From positions 62,001 to 126,000 of the forward strand of contig JAFDWK010000010.1 in assembly GCA_018268515.1 (NCBI GenBank): a stretch of 64,000 nt of DNA, given 5' to 3'. Source of the stretch: Actinomycetota bacterium. Its GTDB lineage: Bacteria > Actinomycetota > Actinomycetes > Actinomycetales > Microbacteriaceae. The notes below the pieces were generated by a model. The model did not search any database and was not told the DNA's origin. It saw only the letters and a list, made by a program, of their open reading frames with translations. The translations under genes were made by a program, and so were the position numbers. Positions 8,971-16,797 of the stretch are shown piece by piece. Every line of letters starts with the position of its first letter. Position 1 is the stretch's first letter.

Positions 8971-9462
8971 ATGTCCGACACCCCCCTGCGCCAGATCCCG
9001 TTCACCGATGCCGATGGAAGCACCCGCACACTCGACGACTACGGCGCGGGACCGGTGCTCGTGGTCAATGTCGCATCCAAGTGCGGACTGACGCCGCAGT
9101 ACGCCCAGCTCGAGGAGCTGCAGCGCCGGTTCGGCGACCGCGGGCTCACCGTCGTCGGATTCCCCTGCAACCAGTTCTTCGGCCAGGAGCCCGGATCCAT
9201 GGAGCAGATCCTGGAGTTCTGCTCCACGACCTACGGGATCTCGTTCCCGATCAACGACAAGGTGAAGGTCAACGGACGCAGCGCCGCCGACCTCTACAAG
9301 TCCCTCAAGCAGACCGAGGACGGCCACGGCAAGGCGGGGCGCGTGGAGTGGAACTTCGAGAAGTTCCTCGTCGCGCCGGACGGATCCGTGCGGCGCTTCC
9401 GCCCGCGCCAGGTCCCCGACGACCCCGAGATCGTCGCCGCCATCGAGGACGCTCTGGCCTGA
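8971..9462 (+). CDS. Glutathione peroxidase-family thiol peroxidase
   Basis: 163 aa. Reduces peroxides. Active-site Cys38 lies in NVASKCGLTPQY, Q68 in GFPCNQFF, and the Trp in EWNFEKF near residue 128, completing the catalytic triad or tetrad. Cys66 is a candidate resolving cysteine. Actinobacteria generally lack glutathione, so thioredoxin or mycothiol is the likely electron donor; that is inference. A FrnE-like protein and a thioredoxin-like protein are encoded just downstream on the other strand. Confidence 0.92.
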   Translation: MSDTPLRQIPFTDADGSTRTLDDYGAGPVLVVNVASKCGLTPQYAQLEELQRRFGDRGLTVVGFPCNQFFGQEPGSMEQILEFCSTTYGISFPINDKVKVNGRSAADLYKSLKQTEDGHGKAGRVEWNFEKFLVAPDGSVRRFRPRQVPDDPEIVAAIEDALA

Positions 9463-9491
9463 TCGCCCGGTCTCCGGTGCCCACTCCCGGA

Positions 9492-9570
9492 CGCCGAGAC
9501 TCCAACGGGGCGACGAGACTGCGCCGTACGACCGCAGTCTCGTCGCGGAGATGAAGTCTCGCGGATCAGG
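9492..9570. repeat. Intergenic GAGAC/GTCTC palindromic element, copy A
   Basis: Contains a perfect 13-bp inverted repeat, CGACGAGACTGCG (9511-9523) and its complement (9533-9545), plus further GAGAC, GAGA and GTCTCG words. It ends in GTCTCGCGGATCAGG, overlapping the stop codon of the neighbouring gene. Two related elements lie at 30652-30720 and 39522-39600. It could also act as a two-way terminator between convergent genes. Confidence 0.6.
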
Positions 9571-10240
9571 AAGAGGCGGCTTCGGCGCGCTTCGCCCACA
9601 GCTCGCGCAGGACCCCCGCGAACGCCTCCGGCGGCTGCGCACCGCTGACGCCGTACTGCCCGTCGATCACGAAGAACGGTACGCCCTGGATCCCGTAGGC
9701 CTGGGCCTGCGCCTGGTCCGCCCGCACATCCGCGAGGTGGCGCTCGGAGCGCAACGCGTCGAGCGCGGCTTCGCGATCGAGACCGATCTCCGCGGCGAGG
9801 TCGGCCAGATCCTCGATCCGGCCGACGTGGCGACCCTCGGTGAAGTACGCGGACATGAGCCGCTCCTCCATGTCGTGCTGGCGTCCCTGCGCCTTGGCGT
9901 GGTGCAGCAGCTCGTGCGCCTTGACCGTGTTGGTGTGCTGCAGCAGGTCGAAGCGGTAGTCGAGGCCGGCTCCCTTGGCGACGCCCGTGACGCGGTCGAG
10001 CATCTGCTCCACCTGCGCGCGCGGCATTCCCTTGTGCCCCATCAGGAAGTCCGCCTCATCGCCATCGAAGTCGACAGGGGTGTCCGGCGAGAGTTCGAAC
10101 GAGTGGAACGTGATCGTCACCTCGGGTGCGTCCTCATCGGTCGCGGTGTCCGCAAGCCCCGCTTCGAGGTTGCGCTTGCCGATGTAGCACCAGGGGCAGG
10201 CGATGTCGGACCAGATGTCGATGGAGATGGGTTCGCTCAC
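9566..10240 (-). CDS. DsbA/FrnE-family oxidoreductase
   Basis: 224 aa thioredoxin-fold protein of the FrnE group (DsbA with a helical insert). The CPWC motif is at residues 15-18 in SDIACPWCYIGKRNLE, and the cis-Pro loop QGVPFFVID lies near the end. No signal peptide, so it is cytosolic. It probably isomerises or oxidises disulfides or isomerises a small molecule; the substrate is unknown. The GTG at 10240 is favoured because TTGAAT sits six bases upstream. An in-frame ATG six codons earlier (10258) is the alternative. Confidence 0.88.
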   Translation of the reverse strand: MSEPISIDIWSDIACPWCYIGKRNLEAGLADTATDEDAPEVTITFHSFELSPDTPVDFDGDEADFLMGHKGMPRAQVEQMLDRVTGVAKGAGLDYRFDLLQHTNTVKAHELLHHAKAQGRQHDMEERLMSAYFTEGRHVGRIEDLADLAAEIGLDREAALDALRSERHLADVRADQAQAQAYGIQGVPFFVIDGQYGVSGAQPPEAFAGVLRELWAKRAEAASS

Positions 10241-10285
10241 ACATCGATTCAACCGCATGTTCCCGGCGGGTATTCCGAGGCGACC

Positions 10286-10312
10286 GTCGCGGCCCGCGCA
10301 GCGGGCCGCGAC
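10286..10312 (-). terminator. Hairpin terminator after the YbbN-type gene
   Basis: Perfect 12-bp stem GTCGCGGCCCGC with a 3-base loop, 14 bases beyond the stop codon. No U-run. Confidence 0.6.
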
Positions 10313-10325
10313 ACCGCAGCGAACC

Positions 10326-11270
10326 TCAGAAGAGCAGCGTCGCGAGGCGGCGGCGGGCCGCGATGACGCGGGGGTCGCCGTCGCCGACGAGACCGAACAG
10401 CTCCACGAGCCGCTCGCGGACCCGGCTCTGCTCCTCCGCCGGGACGGCGGTGAACAGGTCGAGCAGCCGGTCGAACGCATCGGCGACGTGGCCGCCCGCG
10501 ATGTCGAGGTCGGCGACCGCGAACTGCGCATCGACGTCGGCGGGGGCCGCAGCGGCCGCCGCACGCGCCTGGTTCAGATCGAGCCCCTGGGTACGGTGCA
10601 GCAGGCGCACCTGCCCGAGCCCCGCCAGCGCCTCTTCATCGCGGGGGTTCTCCGCCAGCGCCTTCTGGTAGGCGTCGATCGCCGACGCGTAGTCGCCCCG
10701 CTCGATCGCGTCGAACGCGGCCTGGTGCAGCGGCGGCAGCGGCGGTGCCTCCGGCTCGGGAGCATCGCCCTCGGGAGCATCCTCGCCGACCGGGATCGTC
10801 CCGGTCACGCCGTGCTGTGCGGCGAGCTGCAGCAGCTGCGCGAACACCTCGCGTACCTGCTCCTCCGGCACGGCCCCCGTGAACAGCGGCACGGGCTGGC
10901 CGGCGACGAGGGCGACGACCATCGGGATCGACTGCGCCCGGAACCCCTGCGCGAGCTGCGGGTTGGCGTCCACGTCCACCTTGGCGAGCACGACGCGGCC
11001 CGCGAGCTCGGTGACCACCTTCTCCAGCACCGGGCTGAGCTGCTTGCACGGACCACACCACTCCGCCCACAGGTCGACCACGACGGGAACGCTCTGGGAC
11101 AGCTCCAGCACCTGCCCGAACGTGGCGTCGGTGACATCGACCACGAGCGGGATGGTGCCGCCCGCTCCCGGTGCGCCGCTCGGCGCGCCGTCCACGGGTG
11201 CCGGCGGGCGGTTGCGCAGCGAGGACAGGTCTACGGCGCCGCGCAGTGCGGCAGCGGACAACTCGGTCAT
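10326..11270 (-). CDS. Thioredoxin/TPR co-chaperone (YbbN/CnoX-like)
   Basis: 314 aa. The N-terminal thioredoxin domain (about 42-150) has WCGPC at 71-75. An acidic Pro-rich linker follows (about 160-180), then helical TPR-like repeats (GDYASAIDAYQKALAENPRDEEALA...). YbbN/CnoX-type proteins protect or hold clients and hand them to chaperones; here the redox Cys pair is intact, so it may also be an active thioredoxin. ATGA overlap with the upstream membrane protein gene means translational coupling. That gene pair recurs in related actinobacteria. Confidence 0.88.
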   Translation of the reverse strand: MTELSAAALRGAVDLSSLRNRPPAPVDGAPSGAPGAGGTIPLVVDVTDATFGQVLELSQSVPVVVDLWAEWCGPCKQLSPVLEKVVTELAGRVVLAKVDVDANPQLAQGFRAQSIPMVVALVAGQPVPLFTGAVPEEQVREVFAQLLQLAAQHGVTGTIPVGEDAPEGDAPEPEAPPLPPLHQAAFDAIERGDYASAIDAYQKALAENPRDEEALAGLGQVRLLHRTQGLDLNQARAAAAAAPADVDAQFAVADLDIAGGHVADAFDRLLDLFTAVPAEEQSRVRERLVELFGLVGDGDPRVIAARRRLATLLF

Positions 11271-13144
11271 TTGATCTCCGTCACACTCTGAAGCTGCTGA
11301 GATGCGGCCAGCAGCGTGATCTTGGCATCGGATCCCTGCGCGGGCACGGCGAAGAAGAGCTGCACGCCGTACACGGTCACGAATCCGGTGGCCGACTGGT
11401 CGACGCCGGTCAGCGCCTTGGCCGACGGGTTCTTGTCCAGCTTGATGACCGCGTCCGCCGAGGTCGGCTTGATGGTCTGCGAGTCGTCGACCGTGACGGC
11501 GACGATCGCGCCGCTGTCGATGCTCGACATCGACACCGGGGCCTCGGGTCCTGCCGCTGCGGCGAACGTGAGACTCGACGTCGTGTCGGCGTTCGCATCC
11601 TTGAGTGCCTGCTGCAGCGCCGCGCGGCTGTCCCGCACCGACTTGGCGAAGTCGAGAGCGGTCTTGTCGAACCGGTCCGAGAACTCGCTCTTGTCGGCCT
11701 TGTCGATGACGTCGGCGAACTCCTTCGCCAGGTCGTCGGGCGCCGTCGCGAGGAACGGCGAGTCCGGCGGCGTGAGCTTGGCGCCGAGCCAGGCCGGAGC
11801 CATGTTCGGCAGCTTGGCGGCGGCCTGCATCTCGGCGACCGAGGAGATCTTGTAGTTCGACCACGGATCCGGCTGCGTCATCGTCATGATCAGCGGCGCG
11901 ACCTTCTGGTCCGTGCCGTGCTCCACGAGCATGAGCACCGTGCGCGGCCACGAGTCGTAGGCCTGCGGCACCAGGATCTTGATCTTGTCGGCGGGGATCG
12001 CGGCGGGCAGCGCGAAGTCGGCGACGCTCCCGCGCACCGCGTACGCGGTCTTGCGTGCGTCCAGTGCGGCGCCCTCGAGGCGCGTCGCGGCCTTGGTCGC
12101 GTCATGGGTCTTGTCGGCGTCGGCGAGCGTGGCGGAGATGCTCTCCAGGATCCGCGCGGCCTGCGCCTCGGTGACTGCGGGCGACTGCTGGCCGGCCTCG
12201 GCCGCCTGGGTCTCTGTCGGCGTGGGCGTCGGTGTCTCCGCGGCGTGCGGCCAGATGTCGGGCGTGCAGCCGCTGAGCAGCGCCGCGGTCACCCCGAGTG
12301 CGGGGACGAGCAGCAGAGCGCGACGGCGCTTCGGGACCACCGCGCGGCGCTCGCGGGCAGCATCCCCCCCGCGCGGTGCGGGATCGGCTTCCCCGGTCGG
12401 CGCCGGTCCCTCGGGCTCCGCACCCGCTTCGGGTGCCGGAGCACTCGGCGCCGCGTCGAGCGCTTCACGATCCGACACATCGATCGGCTCGGTGACGGGC
12501 AGCGGCGGCGGCGCCTTGCGGCGCGGACCGCGCCCTCGACGGGAGTGCCGGATGGCGAGCACGTAGAGGACCAGCCCGAGCAGCAGGAAGACGCCGCCCG
12601 CGACCATGAGCGGCCCCGCCCACGGCGTCGCGGTGTCCAGCGGCCAGGACAGCACCACATCGCCCGGCGCATCCGCCTTTCCGTCCGAGGCCACGAGGAC
12701 ACTGACCCCGTCCGGAACCTGCATCCGGTCGATCAGGGCATTCTTGTCGGTGAAGCTGTCCAGCCAGAGGTCGGATCCGGCCGGGTTGCGCGCCGCGCCC
12801 GTGGCACCATCGCCGGTCACGGTCGGCTCGACCACCTTCGACGTGGTGGTGCCGTCCTTGGCGAGCGTGATCCGGTTGAAGCTGGTGTCGCTCAGCCACG
12901 CCTCGAGATCGGCCGTGCGCGCCTGGGCGACGAAGATGGTCCCCTCGCCGTGCGCGACGAGGGTCTGCTCACCGGGGTGCGAGCGCAGCACGGCGGAGTC
13001 GATCACGGTGTAGGCCTGCGGCGACTTGACGGTCAGTTCGGCCGTGACGTCCTTGGGCCCGAGGAAGATGGTTCGCTGCGCGATGCCGGTCCCGATCAGG
13101 ACGGCCGCCAGCACGAAGGCCAGAACGGCCCATACAAAACGCAC
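11267..13144 (-). CDS. Large membrane-anchored conserved protein, function unknown
   Basis: 625 aa. It has an N-terminal membrane segment (about 5-24), an extracytoplasmic region of about 160 residues, a second segment (about 186-208, MVAGGVFLLLGLVLYVLAI), and a long Pro/Glu-rich linker. A third hydrophobic stretch (about 285-302) ends in LLSGC, followed by a Thr/Pro-rich stalk and a C-terminal extracytoplasmic domain. The LLSGC is too far inside to be an ordinary lipobox. No catalytic motif seen. Coupled to the YbbN-like gene through ATGA, suggesting an envelope-linked folding or surveillance role; that is inference only. Confidence 0.75.
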   Translation of the reverse strand: MRFVWAVLAFVLAAVLIGTGIAQRTIFLGPKDVTAELTVKSPQAYTVIDSAVLRSHPGEQTLVAHGEGTIFVAQARTADLEAWLSDTSFNRITLAKDGTTTSKVVEPTVTGDGATGAARNPAGSDLWLDSFTDKNALIDRMQVPDGVSVLVASDGKADAPGDVVLSWPLDTATPWAGPLMVAGGVFLLLGLVLYVLAIRHSRRGRGPRRKAPPPLPVTEPIDVSDREALDAAPSAPAPEAGAEPEGPAPTGEADPAPRGGDAARERRAVVPKRRRALLLVPALGVTAALLSGCTPDIWPHAAETPTPTPTETQAAEAGQQSPAVTEAQAARILESISATLADADKTHDATKAATRLEGAALDARKTAYAVRGSVADFALPAAIPADKIKILVPQAYDSWPRTVLMLVEHGTDQKVAPLIMTMTQPDPWSNYKISSVAEMQAAAKLPNMAPAWLGAKLTPPDSPFLATAPDDLAKEFADVIDKADKSEFSDRFDKTALDFAKSVRDSRAALQQALKDANADTTSSLTFAAAAGPEAPVSMSSIDSGAIVAVTVDDSQTIKPTSADAVIKLDKNPSAKALTGVDQSATGFVTVYGVQLFFAVPAQGSDAKITLLAASQQLQSVTEIK

Positions 13145-13333
13145 GAAAAGTCTCCTCCGCGATCCACGGACAGGCGCCCGGGATCTCCGCTCGACGTTTC
13201 AGACTAGCGAAACGACCTGTATGGATGCCACGAGCACCCCCATCGTGCGCTCAGCCGTCCTCGTGTGCGGCGATGCGGCGGGACTCGCGCCGCTCGGCCG
13301 GTTACGCTGAGGAACCGAGCACGAAGGATCTCG

Positions 13334-14398
13334 ATGAAGCTGCACAACCCCTTCCGCACCGCGCTGGTGGCGACGCTGGGCGTGGGCCTCGGCATCATGC
13401 TCATCCAGAGCGTGCAGACCCTGTCCACGATCCTGCTGTACGTCGGCACGGCGCTGTTCCTGAGCCTGGGCTTGGATCCGATGGTCAGCTGGCTCACCCG
13501 GCGCCGGCTGCCGCGCTGGGCGGCCGTGCTCATCACGGTCCTCGTGGTCCTGGGTGTGTTCGCCGGGATCGTGCTCATGGTGATCCCGATCCTGGTCAAC
13601 CAGATCTCGCAGCTCGTCACGCAGATCTCCGCGCTCGTGAGCCGTGGCACGGCGCTGGCAGATCTCCGGCACTGGCTGACCGAGCTGTTCCCGAACCTCG
13701 ACGTGGACACGGTGTTCACCTACATCAACGACTGGCTGACGAAGAACGTCGGCGATATCAGCAGTTCGATCGGGCAGGGCGTGATCGTCGTCGGCGGCGC
13801 ACTGTTCGCCGGGCTCAGCGGCACCTTCATCGTACTGATCCTGACGATCTACTTCACCGCGGCGATCCCTTCGCTCAAGGGCGCCGTCTACCAGGTCGTG
13901 CCGGCGTCGAAGCGCGACCGCTTCATCGATCTCGCAGAGCAGATCACCGCATCCGTCGGTCACTACGTCATGGGCCAGGTCACGATGGGCGTGATCAACG
14001 GCGTGCTGAGCTTCATCTTCCTGTCGATCATCCAGGCGCCGTTCCCGATCGTGCTGGCGGTCATCGCCTTCTTCTTCTCGCTGATCCCGCTGGTGGGGAC
14101 GCTCACCGGATCCACCCTCATCGTGCTGCTGTGCCTGATCCCCGGGCTCGGCTCGCCGCCGTGGGCCTGGCTGATCGCCGGGATCTACTACCTCGTCTAC
14201 ATGCAGATCGAGGCGTACGTGATCTCGCCGCGCGTGATGAACCGCGCGGTCTCGGTGCCCGGGGCCGTCGTCGTGATCGCCGCCCTCTCCGGCGGGGCAC
14301 TGCTCGGCCTGCTGGGTGCGCTCATCGCGATCCCCGTCGCGGCCAGCGTCCTGATCATCTACCGCCAGGTGCTGATCCCCCGGATGAACGAGCGCTGA
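13334..14398 (+). CDS. AI-2E family (PerM-like) transporter
   Basis: 354 aa polytopic membrane protein of the AI-2E exporter/PerM family. It has about seven or eight membrane spans, with the typical long segment between spans 3 and 4 and the family stretch PLVGTLTGSTLIVLLCLIPG followed by AYVISPRVM. The ATG at 13334 is preceded by AAGGA at a good distance. Members move small molecules or act as antiporters; the substrate is not predictable. It faces the 625-aa membrane protein gene head to head. Confidence 0.85.
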   Translation: MKLHNPFRTALVATLGVGLGIMLIQSVQTLSTILLYVGTALFLSLGLDPMVSWLTRRRLPRWAAVLITVLVVLGVFAGIVLMVIPILVNQISQLVTQISALVSRGTALADLRHWLTELFPNLDVDTVFTYINDWLTKNVGDISSSIGQGVIVVGGALFAGLSGTFIVLILTIYFTAAIPSLKGAVYQVVPASKRDRFIDLAEQITASVGHYVMGQVTMGVINGVLSFIFLSIIQAPFPIVLAVIAFFFSLIPLVGTLTGSTLIVLLCLIPGLGSPPWAWLIAGIYYLVYMQIEAYVISPRVMNRAVSVPGAVVVIAALSGGALLGLLGALIAIPVAASVLIIYRQVLIPRMNER

Positions 14399-14414
14399 CG
14401 CGGCCCGGAGATCC

Positions 14415-14474
14415 TCAGACCGCGGGCCACTGGATCAGACCGCGGGCCACTGGATCAGACCGCGGGCCACTGGA
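14415..14474. repeat. Three tandem 20-bp copies of the hydrolase gene 3' end
   Basis: Three exact 20-bp units at 14415-14434, 14435-14454 and 14455-14474. On the minus strand each encodes the last residues IQWPAV and a stop codon in its own frame. The innermost copy (14455-14474) is the real gene end. The others lie downstream as untranslated duplicates. Confidence 0.95.
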
Positions 14475-15168
14475 TCGGCAGCGGAAGCGCAGCGGGATTG
14501 ACCGCGGCGACGATCTCGTCCAGCACCCGACGGGTCTGACTCTCCCCCACCCACAGATGCCTGCCGCCGTCCACCGCGATGAGCCGGGCATGCGGGATCG
14601 CGGCGAATCGTGCGATCGCTTCGGCAGGGCGGAGGTAATCGTCCAGCTCGGGCACGAGCACCACCACGCGCCGGTCGTCCTGCGCCCAGGCCGCCACCTC
14701 GTCGGCCGTCGCCCGATGCAGCGGCGGGGAGAGCAGGATGACGCCCTCGATGTCATGGTCGCGGCCGTACTTGAGGGCGAGCTCGGTGCCGAAGGACCAG
14801 CCCACCAGCCACGGCCGCGGCAGCGCCCGCTCCTGGACGAACGCCATGGCCGCCGCCACGTCGTGCCGCTCCGCAGCGCCGCCGTCGAACTCCCCCTCGC
14901 TGGTGCCGCGCGGGGAACTGGTTCCGCGCGTGTTGAACCGCAGCACGGCGAGATCCGCCAGCGCCGGCAGGCGCGCCGCCGCCTTGCGCAGGATGTGCGA
15001 GTCCATGAAGCCTCCCGCGGTGGGAAGCGGGTGCAGGGTGACGAGCGTGGCGACCGGATCGGCGGTCTCGGGCAGGGCGAGTTCACCGACCAGCCGCAGC
15101 CCGTCCTCGGTGCGCAGCTCGATGTCCTCACGACGCGCAGGCAGTGCGCGGGGTCCGCGGATCTCCAC
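14455..15168 (-). CDS. Alpha/beta hydrolase
   Basis: 237 aa. It carries the oxyanion-side THPLP, a nucleophile elbow GWSFGTE (Ser near 128), an acidic VPELDDYL and a late His in GGRHLWVGES. Together these fit the Ser-Asp-His triad of a short hydrolase of the dienelactone hydrolase/YpfH type; substrate unknown. The GTG start has GAGAGG five bases upstream and lies one base past the preceding stop (TGACGTG), so it is coupled to the 94-aa gene. Its 3' end is triplicated just downstream. Confidence 0.85.
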   Translation of the reverse strand: MEIRGPRALPARREDIELRTEDGLRLVGELALPETADPVATLVTLHPLPTAGGFMDSHILRKAAARLPALADLAVLRFNTRGTSSPRGTSEGEFDGGAAERHDVAAAMAFVQERALPRPWLVGWSFGTELALKYGRDHDIEGVILLSPPLHRATADEVAAWAQDDRRVVVLVPELDDYLRPAEAIARFAAIPHARLIAVDGGRHLWVGESQTRRVLDEIVAAVNPAALPLPIQWPAV

Positions 15169-15169
15169 G

Positions 15170-15454
15170 TCAGCCTCTCTTCCAGCACGTGCTGTGCCAG
15201 TGCCGCCGCCCCGCGAGGTCCGCCGCGTCGCCCAGCACGCCGTCAGCGCGCCAGACCACCACATGCGCGGTGCCGACAGGGATCGTCCCCCGGCATCCCG
15301 GGCACACGTACTCCTTCAGCGCCTGTGCGGCCGTCAGCGGCTGCACATGCCACTGGGTCGTGCCGCGCATCTCCGTGCGCTTCCACCCGGCGATGAGCCG
15401 ATCGAGCGAATCCTCGCGCGGGCGCTCCTCACGTCGTCTGTGCGAGCGTGGCAT
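15170..15454 (-). CDS. Small conserved protein with a Cys/His metal-site motif
   Basis: 94 aa. Basic N-terminus (PRSHRRREERPRE) and a C-terminal part with YVCPGC, then TAHVVVWRADG and HWHSTC. CxxC plus HxH..C looks like a zinc-ribbon. Close relatives are common in Microbacteriaceae, sometimes labelled ATP/GTP-binding, but no nucleotide motif is visible here. Its stop is one base from the hydrolase start, so the two form an operon. Confidence 0.65.
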   Translation of the reverse strand: MPRSHRRREERPREDSLDRLIAGWKRTEMRGTTQWHVQPLTAAQALKEYVCPGCRGTIPVGTAHVVVWRADGVLGDAADLAGRRHWHSTCWKRG

Positions 15455-15467
15455 GAGCGAGTGCCGC

Positions 15468-16172
15468 TCACCACCAGTTGTTGGCCGACCAGAACGCCTG
15501 CGCGGCGCCCCAGCTGCCGTACCGGCCCACGGCATAGCCGTTCGCCCAGCGCAGGTTGTCGACCGGGTCGTAGCCGTTGCCCGGCACCTTGCTGCACGGC
15601 AGCGCCTGGACGAGCCCGCAGGCCCCGGATCCGCTGTTGGTGGCATTCGGGTTCCAGCCGCTCTCGCGGCTCACGATGTAGTCGACGTAGCCCCAGTCGC
15701 TGGAGGCGATGCCGGCGGCCGCCATCCACTCCGCCGGTGCACCGCCGCCGCTGTAATACAGGGGTGCGGGATCGCTCGACGATGAGGACCCGGACGACGA
15801 GGAGGTGTCCGTGGAGGCGACGACCGGCTCAGGGGTCGGGGTCGGGGTCGGCTTCACATACACGTCGAACGCGTCGCGGGTCTGCGCCTTCGGGGTCACG
15901 CCGTGCACGGAGACCGTGATGTTCTGGGCGTCCCGGGCCGCGAGCGAGTACGCGGTCGTCGTCGACGCGTGGGCGGGCTCCGGAGCCGACATCGCGAAGC
16001 CCGCGGGGGCCACGATCGCAACCGAGAATCCGACCACGGCGAGGCTCGCGAGGACCGCTGAGGTCGCGCTCCGTCGGGGCTGCGCCTTCGTACCGGTGCG
16101 GGCTGCTGTGGCTGCGTCGTTCTGTGCGGCGTTTCGGGCGCGCGCCGCAATCAAATCGTTATCGGGAGTCAC
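15468..16172 (-). CDS. Secreted lytic-transglycosylase-like protein
   Basis: 234 aa. A hydrophobic segment (about 36-60, SATSAVLASLAVVGFSVAIVAPAG) gives a signal peptide or anchor. It is followed by a Ser/Thr/Pro-rich linker with TPTPTPEP and poly-Ser. The C-terminal SLT/aggregation-promoting-factor-type domain has the catalytic-type Glu in SRESGWNPNATN and the family pattern ANGYAVGRYGSWGAAQAFW. It likely cleaves peptidoglycan outside the cell. The GTG start is uncertain; TAAACT lies ten bases upstream. Two Cys (GACGLVQALPC) probably form a disulfide. Confidence 0.8.
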   Translation of the reverse strand: MTPDNDLIAARARNAAQNDAATAARTGTKAQPRRSATSAVLASLAVVGFSVAIVAPAGFAMSAPEPAHASTTTAYSLAARDAQNITVSVHGVTPKAQTRDAFDVYVKPTPTPTPEPVVASTDTSSSSGSSSSSDPAPLYYSGGGAPAEWMAAAGIASSDWGYVDYIVSRESGWNPNATNSGSGACGLVQALPCSKVPGNGYDPVDNLRWANGYAVGRYGSWGAAQAFWSANNWW

Positions 16173-16221
16173 AATGGATCCGAGTTTAGCCAGGCGAACC
16201 TGAATTCGCCATGAGAAACGC

Positions 16222-16797
16222 TCAACGGATCGCCAGCAGCACGTCGATCGTCGCATCGAGCAGCGCGTCGACCTGCTCCTCGCGGTAGCCGCGGCGCTGC
16301 ATCCGGAACGCGGTCTGGCGCACCTGCTCGGCGGTGAGCGCGTCCCCGTCACGGAGGAAGCGCACGATGCGCTTCGCGACGTGATCGACCTCGTCCACCC
16401 GGTATCCGAAGGTCAGCATGCCCGTGCGGGCGAACCGGTGTCCCTGCGGACGGGACAGGTGATCGAGGATCACCTGTGCGTCCGCGCGCGCACGGCCGAC
16501 CCATTCCGACGGCCCCTCCGTCGCCACGGCGCGAGCGCGCTCACGCTGCGCGAACGCCTCCTCGACGCGCGCGAGGGCGGCGTCCACGGCCGGGATGTCG
16601 TACCCTCCGCGAACCAGGGGGAACGACGCGCTGCGGATGTCGGCGGATCCGATCCCCGATTCGCCGTCTTCGAAGGCTCCGCGTGCACGCGCCAGGAAGG
16701 TGTCGACGGCCGCCCGCTGATACCCCTTCTCCCGCCTCGGAAGGACCGGGAAGCTGGGGGCGATCGCGGTCTGGTCGTTTCGTCCGGAATCGGTCAT
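16222..16797 (-). CDS. DivIVA-domain repeat protein
   Basis: 191 aa built of four short DivIVA-like units: RREKGYQRAAVDTFLARA, RGGYDIPAVDAALARVEEAF, GYRVDEVDHVAKRIVRFL and RGYREEQVDALLDATIDVLL. Each has the GY..xxVD core that in DivIVA senses curved membrane. No coiled-coil tail, so it is not the main DivIVA/Wag31 polar scaffold. ATGA overlap with cdsA ties it to phospholipid synthesis. A role in envelope growth or division is inferred. Confidence 0.78.
   Translation of the reverse strand: MTDSGRNDQTAIAPSFPVLPRREKGYQRAAVDTFLARARGAFEDGESGIGSADIRSASFPLVRGGYDIPAVDAALARVEEAFAQRERARAVATEGPSEWVGRARADAQVILDHLSRPQGHRFARTGMLTFGYRVDEVDHVAKRIVRFLRDGDALTAEQVRQTAFRMQRRGYREEQVDALLDATIDVLLAIR

Noticed and set aside
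9511..9545. CRISPR-like repeat
   Set aside because: A single inverted repeat with no spacer array or cas genes; better described as an intergenic palindromic element.
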